Origin: CAXNKH01 sp049296795
GTDB taxonomy: Bacteria > Pseudomonadota > Gammaproteobacteria > Burkholderiales > Burkholderiaceae_C
Direction: 5' to 3'
Length of the DNA: 58,405 nt
NCBI GenBank assembly: GCA_049296795.1
Contig: JBAQTC010000052.1
Coordinates: 1-58,405, forward strand
Shown here: positions 1-7,803 of the stretch, one piece after another
Position numbering within the stretch: the first letter of the stretch is position 1
Layout: every line of letters begins with the position of its first letter
The notes under the pieces: model-generated
What the model was told of the DNA's origin: nothing
Seen by the model: only the letters and a program-made list of their open reading frames with translations
The model's database searches: none
Made by a program: the position numbers and the translations under genes

Positions 1-120
1 CAAGGAGGCCAGATAAAACCAGAGATTGAGTACACTTATCCACAGTTGCTGGGTCAAAACTCAGCAACCCGCCCTGGCTCAGTATTGGATCGGCAGGGTG
101 GCTCAATATTCAATCGGCGC
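1..120. mobile_element. Degenerate IS21-family insertion sequence end (remnant)
   Basis: No intact gene lies here. Two imperfect 18-nt direct repeats, GCTCAGTATTGGATCGGC at 77-94 and GCTCAATATTCAATCGGC at 101-118, sit 24 nt apart. A more degenerate related block (GGGTCAAAACTCAGC) is at about 53-67. From memory, arrays of GGGTCA-ATT-x-GATCGGC-like blocks downstream of istB are typical of IS21-family termini, so this is read as the distal end of such an element whose transposase genes would lie to the left of the window. A short open frame (26-235) shows no recognisable protein. The assignment is tentative because only about 70 nt carry signal. Confidence 0.4.
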
Positions 121-215
121 CAAGACAGACCGGTCTGACGCTGGTCAAAGCCGCCTGCGGCACCACTTACGAAGACCTGCACCCGGTGATCATGCGAATT
201 TTCCAGAGACTTTGA
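120..215 (+). pseudogene. Possible C-terminal tail of a disrupted unidentified gene
   Basis: Immediately after the IS-like repeats one frame reads as plausible protein (QTGLTLVKAACGTTYEDL, then HPVIMRIFQRL) and stops at 213-215. It has no start of its own and is open to the left through the repeat block. It may be the 3' end of a gene interrupted by the insertion element. I do not recognise the family. It could be chance, since only about 30 codons are involved. Confidence 0.2.
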
Positions 216-292
216 GGACGGGTGGGTTGAAGTGAGTAAGCTCTGACCAAAATGCAGCCGTTTGCCTGATCGTGATTTAAACCGAGGCCTTC

Positions 293-1054
293 ATGAAAAA
301 AATACTCACCATTGTTCCCTTTGCCATGTCGCCTGAGAACCTGGCGCTACGCCAGCAGCAGTTACAGGGTTTAGAGTTCGGCCCCAATCTGCAATTTGAG
401 TACCGATCGGTCAAAGCCGGCCCGGTGAATTACTCCAGTCATCATGACTTTGTGCTCGCCGACGCCTCGATTTTTGAGGCCGGTTACCGCGCCCAGGATG
501 AAGGATTCGCCGCCGTTTGCGTCGACACCATGAGTGACTCGGGCGTGGCGGCACTGCGCTCGGTGCTCGACATCCCCGTCTTTGGCCCGGGCAAGGTGGC
601 CATGCTGACGGCGCTGATGTTGGGTGAGCGCTTTTCCATCCTGACCATGGCCAGCCGCTGGAAGCCGTTGTACAAAAAAGCGTTGGACGAATTGGGCATG
701 CACCACAAGTGCGCATCGGTGCGGGCGATTGAAGTGAGTCCCGATAACCAGGCTCTGTTGTCAGGCAAGGAGGACGAAGTTTTCCCTCTGCTGGAAGCCG
801 CGGCCATGAAGGCCATTGAGATCGACGGTGCGGACGTGATCATCCTGGGTTCGACCACCATGCACCAGGCCCACGCTTATTTACAGGGCCGTTTGCCGGT
901 ACCTGTTGTCAACCCTGGCCCTTTAAGTTACAAGATCGCCGAAGCGGCCCTGCACCTAGGTCACTCACACAGCCGAACGGCCTATCCGCGGCCCATCCAC
1001 CCGCGCCTGAACATGTTGAGCGCCATGATGGACGCGGCCAAGGCGGTGGCATGA
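293..1054 (+). CDS. Asp/Glu/hydantoin racemase-fold protein lacking both catalytic cysteines
   Basis: A 253-residue cytoplasmic protein of the aspartate/glutamate/hydantoin racemase superfamily, two Rossmann-like halves. ATG is preceded by GAGG at good spacing. Real racemases of this fold use two cysteines, one per half, in C-F-D-D-P-G and L-G-C-x-x-M type motifs. Here the aligned segments read D78-T-M-S-D-S-G84 and L185-G-S-T-T-M190, so the positions are Thr79 and Ser187; Cys76 is nearby but displaced. The usual two-base racemisation is therefore doubtful. The superfamily also includes maleate isomerase and arylmalonate decarboxylase, so an isomerase or decarboxylase acting on a dicarboxylic acid is possible. 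The stop overlaps the next start by ATGA, and the gene lies beside a dicarboxylate-type catabolic island. Family is clear, reaction unknown. Confidence 0.8.
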   Translation: MKKILTIVPFAMSPENLALRQQQLQGLEFGPNLQFEYRSVKAGPVNYSSHHDFVLADASIFEAGYRAQDEGFAAVCVDTMSDSGVAALRSVLDIPVFGPGKVAMLTALMLGERFSILTMASRWKPLYKKALDELGMHHKCASVRAIEVSPDNQALLSGKEDEVFPLLEAAAMKAIEIDGADVIILGSTTMHQAHAYLQGRLPVPVVNPGPLSYKIAEAALHLGHSHSRTAYPRPIHPRLNMLSAMMDAAKAVA

Positions 1055-1449
1055 ACCGACTCCCTGGCCAAGAAGCAGCTGCACTGATCGCTCTGGCTGA
1101 GCGTTACTTTGCCGCAGTCGATCGCAAGGACGTAGCAGCCACGTTGGCCTGCTTTGCACCTGTGGCACGCTTTACCATTGCCACTTTTTCCAAGGTCTAT
1201 CAGGGACGAGATACTGAGATTGCCGCCATGTTCAAGCGGCTCAATGAGCGCTATGCCCAGGTCTGGCACGGTGACTTTGAACATGTCTGCGATGGTCCCG
1301 CGCAATGCATCGCCAGCCGCTTTCGGGTTGAGAACATCACCCATGAAGGGCAAAAACTGGTCAAGAACAATTGCAACTTCTTTCGCGTACAAGACGGCCT
1401 GTTGACTGAAGTCTGCGTCTATATGAGCGGTGACAACTCCCTAGCCTGA
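1051..1449 (+). CDS. NTF2-like / SnoaL-like small protein
   Basis: A 132-residue protein with the pattern of the NTF2-like superfamily (cone-shaped alpha+beta barrel). An N-terminal helix (ALIALAERYFAAVDRKDV) is followed by the typical 'x-x-x-A-T-L-A-C-F-A-P-V-A-R-F' stretch, and the C-terminal strands fit the fold. Members act as isomerases, dehydratases or ligand-binding partners; no catalytic set can be assigned here. It is translationally coupled to the preceding racemase-fold gene through a 4-nt ATGA overlap, so the two products probably work on the same compound. It converges on the MmgE/PrpD gene with only 19 nt between the stops. Confidence 0.7.
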   Translation: MNRLPGQEAAALIALAERYFAAVDRKDVAATLACFAPVARFTIATFSKVYQGRDTEIAAMFKRLNERYAQVWHGDFEHVCDGPAQCIASRFRVENITHEGQKLVKNNCNFFRVQDGLLTEVCVYMSGDNSLA

Positions 1450-1468
1450 ACTTTAACCGGGTGCCGGC

Positions 1469-2821
1469 TCAGGCTGTTTGCGGAGCGCGCTCGAGCAGGG
1501 TGGCCCATGTCGTCAACGAGCCCCTCAGTGCAGCCAGTTCCAGCGTGGCTTCGAGAACGGCCTGAGCGTGCCCAGCTGGCCAGACGCGTTGCGTCAGTTC
1601 CATGAATTTTTGCCTCAGTTCTTCGCGGCTGTAGGGTGCTGCATCATCGCCACGGTTGACACCGGCTTCAGCGCTAAGTTGCAGGCCATCATGCAGGGTA
1701 ATGAGAACACGCGCCGGCCGCTCCAGCGGCAGACGCTGCGTCATGGCAGGATCTTCGCTAACCTCAACTTTTTGCGCCAGTGCCAGGACCGCCGGGTCGC
1801 GCACGGCGTCCCAGGTGAAGCTCGACAGCGCACTGCTTTGGTTGACCAATCGAGTGGCAACGGCAAAGGGCAGCGAGAACTTAGCGGCCAGCGTGTTGCG
1901 CGGCGCCTTGTCATTGAGCTCGGCGGCCAGGTTATAGGTGGTGACATCGATGCGGGCAATGTTCCCTGGGGTTGGCAGAGCGCCAGCGCTGGCGAGCTGG
2001 TCGATGGCATCCAAGGCGCCATGGTTGTAGCGGCAGCACGAATGCAGCTTGAAGTAATTGCACATCAAGTGCCATTGGCTACCCAAGTTTTGGACAAGGC
2101 TTGAGCTATCGAATTTCTCAGAAATGATTTTGCCCAATAGTGAGCTCAAGCCATCGCTTTCCCCGGTGAAGCCGCACTCGGTCAGCTGCAAGGCCAGCAA
2201 ACCATTGCGGTTACTCAGTCCGGCGTATACATTGCGCACCAGACCGCCTTCGAGCATGGTCTGCTTGGAACTGGCTGTGGTGAGGGATGAGCTGATGTTG
2301 AGGGTTTCGCGCATGCCTGCGGCGTCGAGGCCAGCGATTCGGGCGCAGGCGGCAGCTGCGCCCAGCGTGCCCCAGGTTCCGTGCGGATGCATGGCACCGC
2401 GTAACACCGAGGCCGCGCCCAGTCGAGAACCGACTTCGTAGCCGGTGACCAGAGCCGACAAAAACACCGGCGCTTTCACCGCGCGTTCTTGGCTCAGTGC
2501 CAGTACGGCGGGAATGACATGCACCGCAGGGTGGCCACGCGAAAAGCGGTTGCCTTCGTCCATCTCCAAAAACGTGCCGGAGGTTCCATTGATGAAGGCA
2601 GCAACCTCAGTCGTGGCGTGGCAGCCCAGGCCGACCAGCACTGCTGTTTGGCCCGATGTCTGGCGCGAGGCCAGCTTACGCAACTCGGGTTCGGCTGAGC
2701 CGGCTGTCATCGCGCCAATGGTGTCGGCCAGAATCCAGCCGACCTGCTCGTGAATATCGCTGCCCAGGGCTTCGTAATTTATGCCGGTAGCAAAGTGGCT
2801 GAACGTGTCAAGGTAGTCCAT
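1469..2821 (-). CDS. MmgE/PrpD family protein
   Basis: A 450-residue protein of the MmgE/PrpD family, which includes 2-methylcitrate dehydratase, cis-aconitate decarboxylase and iminodisuccinate epimerase. The usual features are present: N-terminal DTIGAMTAGS, GTSGTFLEMDEGN, the HPHGTWGTLGAAAACARI segment, and KLHSCCRYNH before the C-terminal lid domain. I chose ATG at 2821 (MDYLDTFSHFATG); an upstream GTG at 2875 would add 18 low-complexity residues atypical of the family. It is transcribed divergently from the Liv-type transporter operon across a 389-nt control region. In this setting it probably dehydrates, isomerises or decarboxylates a tri- or dicarboxylic intermediate; exact substrate unknown. 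Confidence 0.85.
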   Translation of the reverse strand: MDYLDTFSHFATGINYEALGSDIHEQVGWILADTIGAMTAGSAEPELRKLASRQTSGQTAVLVGLGCHATTEVAAFINGTSGTFLEMDEGNRFSRGHPAVHVIPAVLALSQERAVKAPVFLSALVTGYEVGSRLGAASVLRGAMHPHGTWGTLGAAAACARIAGLDAAGMRETLNISSSLTTASSKQTMLEGGLVRNVYAGLSNRNGLLALQLTECGFTGESDGLSSLLGKIISEKFDSSSLVQNLGSQWHLMCNYFKLHSCCRYNHGALDAIDQLASAGALPTPGNIARIDVTTYNLAAELNDKAPRNTLAAKFSLPFAVATRLVNQSSALSSFTWDAVRDPAVLALAQKVEVSEDPAMTQRLPLERPARVLITLHDGLQLSAEAGVNRGDDAAPYSREELRQKFMELTQRVWPAGHAQAVLEATLELAALRGSLTTWATLLERAPQTA

Positions 2822-3210
2822 AGGTCTTGTCTTGGGGTTAGTGCTTGTGGGCTGGTATGTCGTCAAACAAGGCACCGAGTTTCGTCCAAATCATATCGGG
2901 GTTTTCGCGTGGTTCGCCTGGCAATGTGGGCAAGGCTGCAATCCTGGTCGGTATGCCGCACAGTCACTGACATTGCACGTCACCCCACTCCGAGGACAGC
3001 GGAATCGCCACCCGGGATGCGCAGTGGCAGGGCGGAATAAGGGTGGAGTGAGTGATCCACCCGAATAATTAAACTGGGTGTTGTATGAGGGTCTTTACTG
3101 GTTGACTTCAGTTAAGGCAGAATGCATAGTCTAGGCCAATTGTTCTATAAATGGAACAATTAAATCACTCACTTTTACAACTTCGTTTACCCCTTACCAA
3201 GGATTTGCCC
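2822..3210. promoter_or_regulatory. Divergent intergenic control region
   Basis: A 389-nt stretch between the divergent MmgE/PrpD and Liv-type operons with no convincing gene. It must hold promoters for both directions. The only strong structure I see is the inverted repeat at 3138-3161 listed separately. Short open frames here have no recognisable product. Confidence 0.55.
3138..3161. promoter_or_regulatory. Palindromic operator candidate
   Basis: A perfect inverted repeat, AATTGTTC - TATAAATG - GAACAATT, with 8-nt arms and an 8-nt spacer. It lies 50 nt upstream of the ATG of the binding-protein gene at 3211. Its size and symmetry fit a dimeric repressor. The obvious candidate is the GntR/HutC-type regulator encoded at 7804-8664 in the same operon, although TTGTTC-GAACAA is also the shape of many IclR sites. 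It covers an in-frame upstream ATG (3151), which argues that translation really begins at 3211. Confidence 0.5.
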
Positions 3211-4428
3211 ATGACTACCAATGACATGATGACTCGTCGATTGATACTTCAAGCAGGTGCTTCCAGCGCTGTCCTGGGCGCACCCGGTCTGTTGCTGGCC
3301 CAGCCCAAGCCGATCAAAATCGGCTTGGTCCATCCTGTCAGCGGTGGCCTGGCTTACAGCGGTGGCCAGGGGCGTCTGGGATGCCAGTTGGCGATTGACG
3401 CGATCAACGCGGCCGGCGGTATCAAATCTATGGGAGGGGCCAAGCTCGAAGCCGCCCTGGCCGATTCGCAGTCGAGACCAGAAATTGGCGTGGCCGAAGT
3501 CGAACGCCTGCAACAAGACGGTGTCTCAGCCTACGTCGGTTGCTTTGCCAGTTCTATTGCGCTGGCCGCAACCCAAGCGGCTGCCAAGTACAACACCCCC
3601 TTTATGATCGACGTCGGCGTCTCCGACCTGATCGTGAACCGGGGTCTGAAAAACGTTTTCCGCTTGGCACCCGGTTTTGGCAAGTGCGCCGACGACGCCA
3701 TTGTCGCTCTGGGTGAAGTCAACAAGGCCGCCGGTGGTGTGGCCAAGACGGCCGTTCTGGTGCATGAGGAGTCCGAGTTTGGTAGCGGCACTGCCAAACT
3801 GCTGGCCGGCAAGCTGCCTTCGATCAATGTGCAGGTGGCTGAGGTCATCAAGCACGCCAACCCGACGCGCGATTTCTCCAATGTGGCTCTGCGCATCAAA
3901 AGCTTGAAGCCCGACTTGGTGATCATGAGCAATTACCAAAACGAATATGTGCTGTTGGCACGCACCTTGCTGCAGCAGAAAGTTGATGTAGCGGCCATGT
4001 TCAGCGTCCTCGGAGGCGGCTTCAACTACAAGTTGGTCAAGGAGCAGCCCCAGGTGGCGCAGCACATGATGGACTTCAACCACTGGTTCAACCCGGCCAA
4101 CCCCAAGGCGATCGAGATGAAAAAGAAGGTCGAGGCCGCCGGCCACTTGTTCACCTTTGAGGTGTACTGCGGCTGGAACTCGGTCATGGTGTATGCCGAT
4201 GCGCTGGAGCGCGCCAAATCAGCCGACAAGGAAAAAGCCATTGCTGCTCTGGAGAGCAGCAGCTGGTCCAACCACTTCATGCCTTACGGTGAAACCAAGT
4301 TCGTCAATGGTCAGAACACGGGCGGCCGCGCAGCACTGCTGCAGGCCTCTGCAACTGATATCGACGTGGTCTGGCCTAACCAGTTCGCTTCGACCAAGCC
4401 GATCTTCCCGCGTCCCAAGCTCAGCTGA
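3211..4428 (+). CDS. Branched-chain amino acid-type ABC transporter substrate-binding protein
   Basis: A 405-residue periplasmic binding protein of the Leu/Ile/Val-binding (Peripla_BP_6) family. AAGGA sits 6-7 nt before the chosen ATG at 3211. The N terminus carries a twin-arginine signal (TRRLILQAGASS ... LLLAQP), followed by the mature start KPIKIGLVHPVSGGLAYSGG, typical of the family. It heads the operon with permease and ATPase genes downstream, so it sets the specificity of the importer. Paralogues of this class in Burkholderiales bind aromatic acids, dicarboxylates, amides or urea as often as amino acids. The downstream hydratase/lyase genes suggest a carboxylic acid here; this is inference. 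Confidence 0.85.
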   Translation: MTTNDMMTRRLILQAGASSAVLGAPGLLLAQPKPIKIGLVHPVSGGLAYSGGQGRLGCQLAIDAINAAGGIKSMGGAKLEAALADSQSRPEIGVAEVERLQQDGVSAYVGCFASSIALAATQAAAKYNTPFMIDVGVSDLIVNRGLKNVFRLAPGFGKCADDAIVALGEVNKAAGGVAKTAVLVHEESEFGSGTAKLLAGKLPSINVQVAEVIKHANPTRDFSNVALRIKSLKPDLVIMSNYQNEYVLLARTLLQQKVDVAAMFSVLGGGFNYKLVKEQPQVAQHMMDFNHWFNPANPKAIEMKKKVEAAGHLFTFEVYCGWNSVMVYADALERAKSADKEKAIAALESSSWSNHFMPYGETKFVNGQNTGGRAALLQASATDIDVVWPNQFASTKPIFPRPKLS

Positions 4429-4522
4429 TCTAGCTGGATTTCCACCTTTGCAATGAGGCTCCCGAGTCCGCCCCTACGGGTGGGCTTGGGGCACAACAGC
4501 ATCCCAATACAGGGGTATTGAA

Positions 4523-5392
4523 TTGGACTTAACAATTCTCGGTTCCGCCGCCATCAATGGACTTCTGCTAGGAGGTATCTACACCTTGGTGGCTAGCGGA
4601 CTCACACTGATCTATGGCGTCTTGCACATCATCAATTTTGCCCATGGCAGCATGTTGATGCTGGCTATGTTCGGTGTTTATTACCTGCTCATGAAGCTGG
4701 GAATTGACCCCTACCTGTCGTTGTTGATCATGGTGCCGGCGATGTATCTGCTGGGTTTTTTTCTCTATAAGTTATTGATCGGTCGGCTGGCGCATGGCAA
4801 GGACGAAAACATACTGCTCATCACCTTGGGGCTGTCAATCCTGATCGAGAACCTGGCGCTGATGTTTTTCAAGGGCGACACCCGGACCATCTCGGTGTCG
4901 TATTCGGACACCATGGTCGAGTTGGGTCCCACCCTGGTGTCCTTGCCCAAGTTGATTTCGTTTGGTGCTGCCATGGTGCTGTGCGCCGTGCTGGGTCTGT
5001 TTATCCAGCGCACTGACACTGGCAAGGCAATTCGTGCCGTAGCCAAGGAGCGCATAGGCGCACGTCTGGTGGGCATCAATGTTGACCGTGTATTTGCCAT
5101 CTCTTATGGCATTGGTCTGGCCACCTTGGGGGCCGCAGCTTGCTTGCTGATGCCTATTTTTTACGTTTCACCGACCATCGGCCATGTGTTTGTGATGGTG
5201 GCATTTACCGTCGTAGTGCTCGGCGGTATGGGAAGTTTTCTGGGTGCGGTCGTCGGGGGACTGATCGTCGGCTTGACCGAATCTTTTGGTGGCCTGTTCC
5301 TGGGTGAAAGTCTGGGACAGATCGGTATCTCACTGATCTTCATCTTGATCCTGCTGTTACGACCTTCGGGTCTTTTTGGGGCGAAGCGATGA
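4523..5392 (+). CDS. livH: ABC transporter permease, LivH type
   Basis: A 289-residue inner-membrane permease of the LivH family, almost entirely hydrophobic, with the hallmark N-terminal GLLLGGIYTLVASGLTLIYG and the loop 'VVLGGMGSFLGAVVGGLIVG' near residue 235. The reading frame starts with TTG at 4523; no better ATG exists upstream in frame. It is separated by 94 nt from the binding-protein gene and overlaps livM by 4 nt. It should form a heterodimeric channel with LivM. Confidence 0.88.
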   Translation: MDLTILGSAAINGLLLGGIYTLVASGLTLIYGVLHIINFAHGSMLMLAMFGVYYLLMKLGIDPYLSLLIMVPAMYLLGFFLYKLLIGRLAHGKDENILLITLGLSILIENLALMFFKGDTRTISVSYSDTMVELGPTLVSLPKLISFGAAMVLCAVLGLFIQRTDTGKAIRAVAKERIGARLVGINVDRVFAISYGIGLATLGAAACLLMPIFYVSPTIGHVFVMVAFTVVVLGGMGSFLGAVVGGLIVGLTESFGGLFLGESLGQIGISLIFILILLLRPSGLFGAKR

Positions 5393-6363
5393 ACGACCGC
5401 GCACGTGACATTGCTTGGCCTTTGCACTTAGCTCTGTTGGCCATTGCGGTGGCTTTCCCATTTGTTTTTTCATCACCCTTCTTGGTCAATTTCGGCGTGC
5501 TCGCGCTGTTCTATGCCTTCATCGGGCAGTCGTGGAATATCGCTGGCGGTTTTGCCGGGCAGTTGTCTTTCGGCCATGTGGTGTTCTTTGGGGCTGGTGC
5601 TTACGCCTCCACTATTTTGCAGTTGCGTCTGGGCATGAATCCATGGTTAGGCTTGCCTGTGAGTGCACTGGCCGGCGCTGTGGTCGGCGGAATCATCGGA
5701 TTTTTGTCCTTTCGAGCTGGTCTCAAGGGTTCTTACTTTGCGCTTATTACTCTGGCGTTTGCCGAGGTCTTGCGCATTCTGGTGAACTCTGTGGGATTTA
5801 CTGGGGGCGGACTCGGGCTGCTGATACCGGCCAAAATCAGCGTTGCCAACTTCCAATTTTCCGAGCGCATCGGGTTTTATTTTCTGATTCTGGCGCTGAC
5901 TATTGTCTCGGTCATGGTGGCGCTGTGGCTTCAACGTTCGCGCTTTGGCGCGCAACTGGCGGCTATCCGCGAAAACGAGGATGCCGCCATGGCCCTGGGT
6001 ATTCATGTGTTCAGAGAGAAGGTCAAAGTAATGGTGTTGTCGGGAGCGATGTGCGGGGTAGGCGGTTGTTTCTTTGCCCAGTATTTCCTGTACATTGACC
6101 CGAGCATCGTGTTCGGCGTGGACAAGTCAGTGGAGATGTTGCTGGTCAGCATGATCGGTGGTGCCGGCACCGTTTATGGCCCGCTGATCGGTGCCTTGCT
6201 GCTTGCCAGCATCAGCGATATCACCCGCGTGATCACCAATGTCCAAGGTCTCTCGCTCGTGTTGTACGGCACCTTGCTGGTGATCATCATCGCTTTTTTA
6301 CCGAACGGACTGATTGATCTGTTCAAGCGCATCGGCCAGCGGTTCAAGCAAGGAGATGCATGA
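5389..6363 (+). CDS. livM: ABC transporter permease, LivM type
   Basis: A 324-residue inner-membrane permease of the LivM family. It shows NIAGGFAGQLSFGHVVFFGAGAY (residues about 49-70), the RAGLKGSYFALITLAFAE segment, and the coupling-loop 'SMIGGAGTVYGPLIGALLL' near residue 255. It overlaps livH upstream by ATGA and livG downstream by 4 nt, indicating translational coupling through the whole importer. Confidence 0.88.
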   Translation: MNDRARDIAWPLHLALLAIAVAFPFVFSSPFLVNFGVLALFYAFIGQSWNIAGGFAGQLSFGHVVFFGAGAYASTILQLRLGMNPWLGLPVSALAGAVVGGIIGFLSFRAGLKGSYFALITLAFAEVLRILVNSVGFTGGGLGLLIPAKISVANFQFSERIGFYFLILALTIVSVMVALWLQRSRFGAQLAAIRENEDAAMALGIHVFREKVKVMVLSGAMCGVGGCFFAQYFLYIDPSIVFGVDKSVEMLLVSMIGGAGTVYGPLIGALLLASISDITRVITNVQGLSLVLYGTLLVIIIAFLPNGLIDLFKRIGQRFKQGDA

Positions 6364-7106
6364 TGCTCAAAGTTGAGGGATTGACCAAGATTTTTGGTGG
6401 ACTCAAGGCCGTTGATAACGCATCGCTGGAAGTCGCAGAAGGTCGCATTGTCGCCTTGATTGGTCCCAATGGCGCAGGCAAGACCACGCTGTTTTCTTGC
6501 ATCGCCGGCTTTCAGCCGATCAATGCCGGGCGGGTCTTTTTTCAGAACGAAGACATCACGGGCCGGCCAGTGCACGAGATCGCGCGTAGCGGTATGGTGC
6601 GCACTTTCCAGATCACCCAGCCCTTTGCCAAACTCACGGTACACGAAAACATCGCGGTGGGGGCTTACCAGAAATTTCACGATCGAAGTCAGGCATGGGA
6701 GCATGCTCGCCGGATTGCTGAACAGGTGGATATGAGTGGGCAACTGGACCAGCCGGCGGCTGATCTGACCGTGGCCGGGCGCAAGCGCCTGGAATTGGCG
6801 CGCACCTTGGCCACCAACCCCAAGCTGCTGCTGCTCGATGAAGTAATGGCTGGCCTGAATCCGTCAGAGATTATCGAGATTATTGAGATCATCCGAAAAA
6901 TCCGGGCCAGCGGTGTTACGGTCTTGTTGATCGAGCATGTGATGCAGGCAGTCATGAGTCTGTCCGAGCACATTTACGTTCTTTCTTACGGCAAGATCAT
7001 TGCCCAAGGCGCACCACGCGAAGTGGTCAGCAACCCGGCTGTGGTCGAAGCCTATCTGGGCCGCGGTGCAGCTGGGCAAGTGATGCAGGAGGCCGGCCAT
7101 GCTTGA
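6360..7106 (+). CDS. livG: ABC transporter ATP-binding protein, LivG type
   Basis: A 248-residue cytoplasmic ATPase. Walker A is GPNGAGKTT (about residue 35), Walker B LLLLDEVMAGL, and the H-loop is LIEHVM. The Liv-type variant signature is LTVAGRKRLELARTLA rather than the canonical LSGGQ, as usual for LivG. The LivG-specific 'RSGMVRTFQITQPFAKLTVHENI' region is also present. A small isoleucine/glutamate-rich duplication (IIEIIEIIRK, residues about 165-175) follows the Walker B region. It overlaps both neighbours. Confidence 0.88.
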   Translation: MMLKVEGLTKIFGGLKAVDNASLEVAEGRIVALIGPNGAGKTTLFSCIAGFQPINAGRVFFQNEDITGRPVHEIARSGMVRTFQITQPFAKLTVHENIAVGAYQKFHDRSQAWEHARRIAEQVDMSGQLDQPAADLTVAGRKRLELARTLATNPKLLLLDEVMAGLNPSEIIEIIEIIRKIRASGVTVLLIEHVMQAVMSLSEHIYVLSYGKIIAQGAPREVVSNPAVVEAYLGRGAAGQVMQEAGHA

Positions 7107-7800
7107 AATCCGTTCCTTGTACGCGGGCTATGGCAAGGTCGAAATTCTGCGTGGGATTGACTTGGACTTGGGTCAGGGCGAAATCGTTGCGGTCCTGGGC
7201 AGCAATGGTGTGGGGAAGTCCACGCTCAACAACAACATATCGGCGCTTTACAGGCCATTCTCTGGTTCGATACGTTTTCGCGGCCAGGAACTGGTGGGAA
7301 TGAGTTCGGCTGACATCGTCAAGCTGGGGGTGATTCATGTGCCTGAAGGTCGCCGCGTTTTCCCCAACCTCAACGTGTTGGAAAACCTAGAGCTGGGCAG
7401 CTTGGTGCGCGGCAAGCACAATCGCCAGAAAAACCTAAAGCGGGTGGTGGCCATTTTTCCTCGTCTCAAGGAGCGCTTTACGCAACAGGCGGGTACGCTG
7501 TCTGGGGGCGAACAACAGATGCTGGCGATCGGACGCGGCTTGATGTCCGAGCCTGACTTGCTGATCATGGACGAGCCTTCGCTGGGTTTGTCGCCCCTGC
7601 TGGTCGAGGAAATGTTTGTCCTGATCCAACGCATCAACCAAGAAGGCCAGTCGATTCTCCTGATGGAGCAAAACGCTGTGCAGACCCTGGCCATCGCCAA
7701 GCGTGCTTACCTCATTGAAAACGGGGTGGTCGCCATGCACGGCCCGGCGCAACAGTTGGTCAGCGATCCTGATCTGCGCAAAAACTACCTCGGACTCTGA
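7099..7800 (+). CDS. livF: ABC transporter ATP-binding protein, LivF type
   Basis: A 233-residue ATPase with Walker A GSNGVGKST, the LivF hallmark VPEGRRVFPNLNVLENL, signature LSGGEQQMLAIGRGLM and Walker B LLIMDEPSLGL. It should pair with LivG to drive the importer. The start overlaps livG by 8 nt. The unusual NNNISALYRPFSG after Walker A replaces the common T-L-x-x-I-x-G-L motif, without loss of catalytic residues. Confidence 0.88.
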   Translation: MLEIRSLYAGYGKVEILRGIDLDLGQGEIVAVLGSNGVGKSTLNNNISALYRPFSGSIRFRGQELVGMSSADIVKLGVIHVPEGRRVFPNLNVLENLELGSLVRGKHNRQKNLKRVVAIFPRLKERFTQQAGTLSGGEQQMLAIGRGLMSEPDLLIMDEPSLGLSPLLVEEMFVLIQRINQEGQSILLMEQNAVQTLAIAKRAYLIENGVVAMHGPAQQLVSDPDLRKNYLGL

Positions 7801-7803
7801 TGC

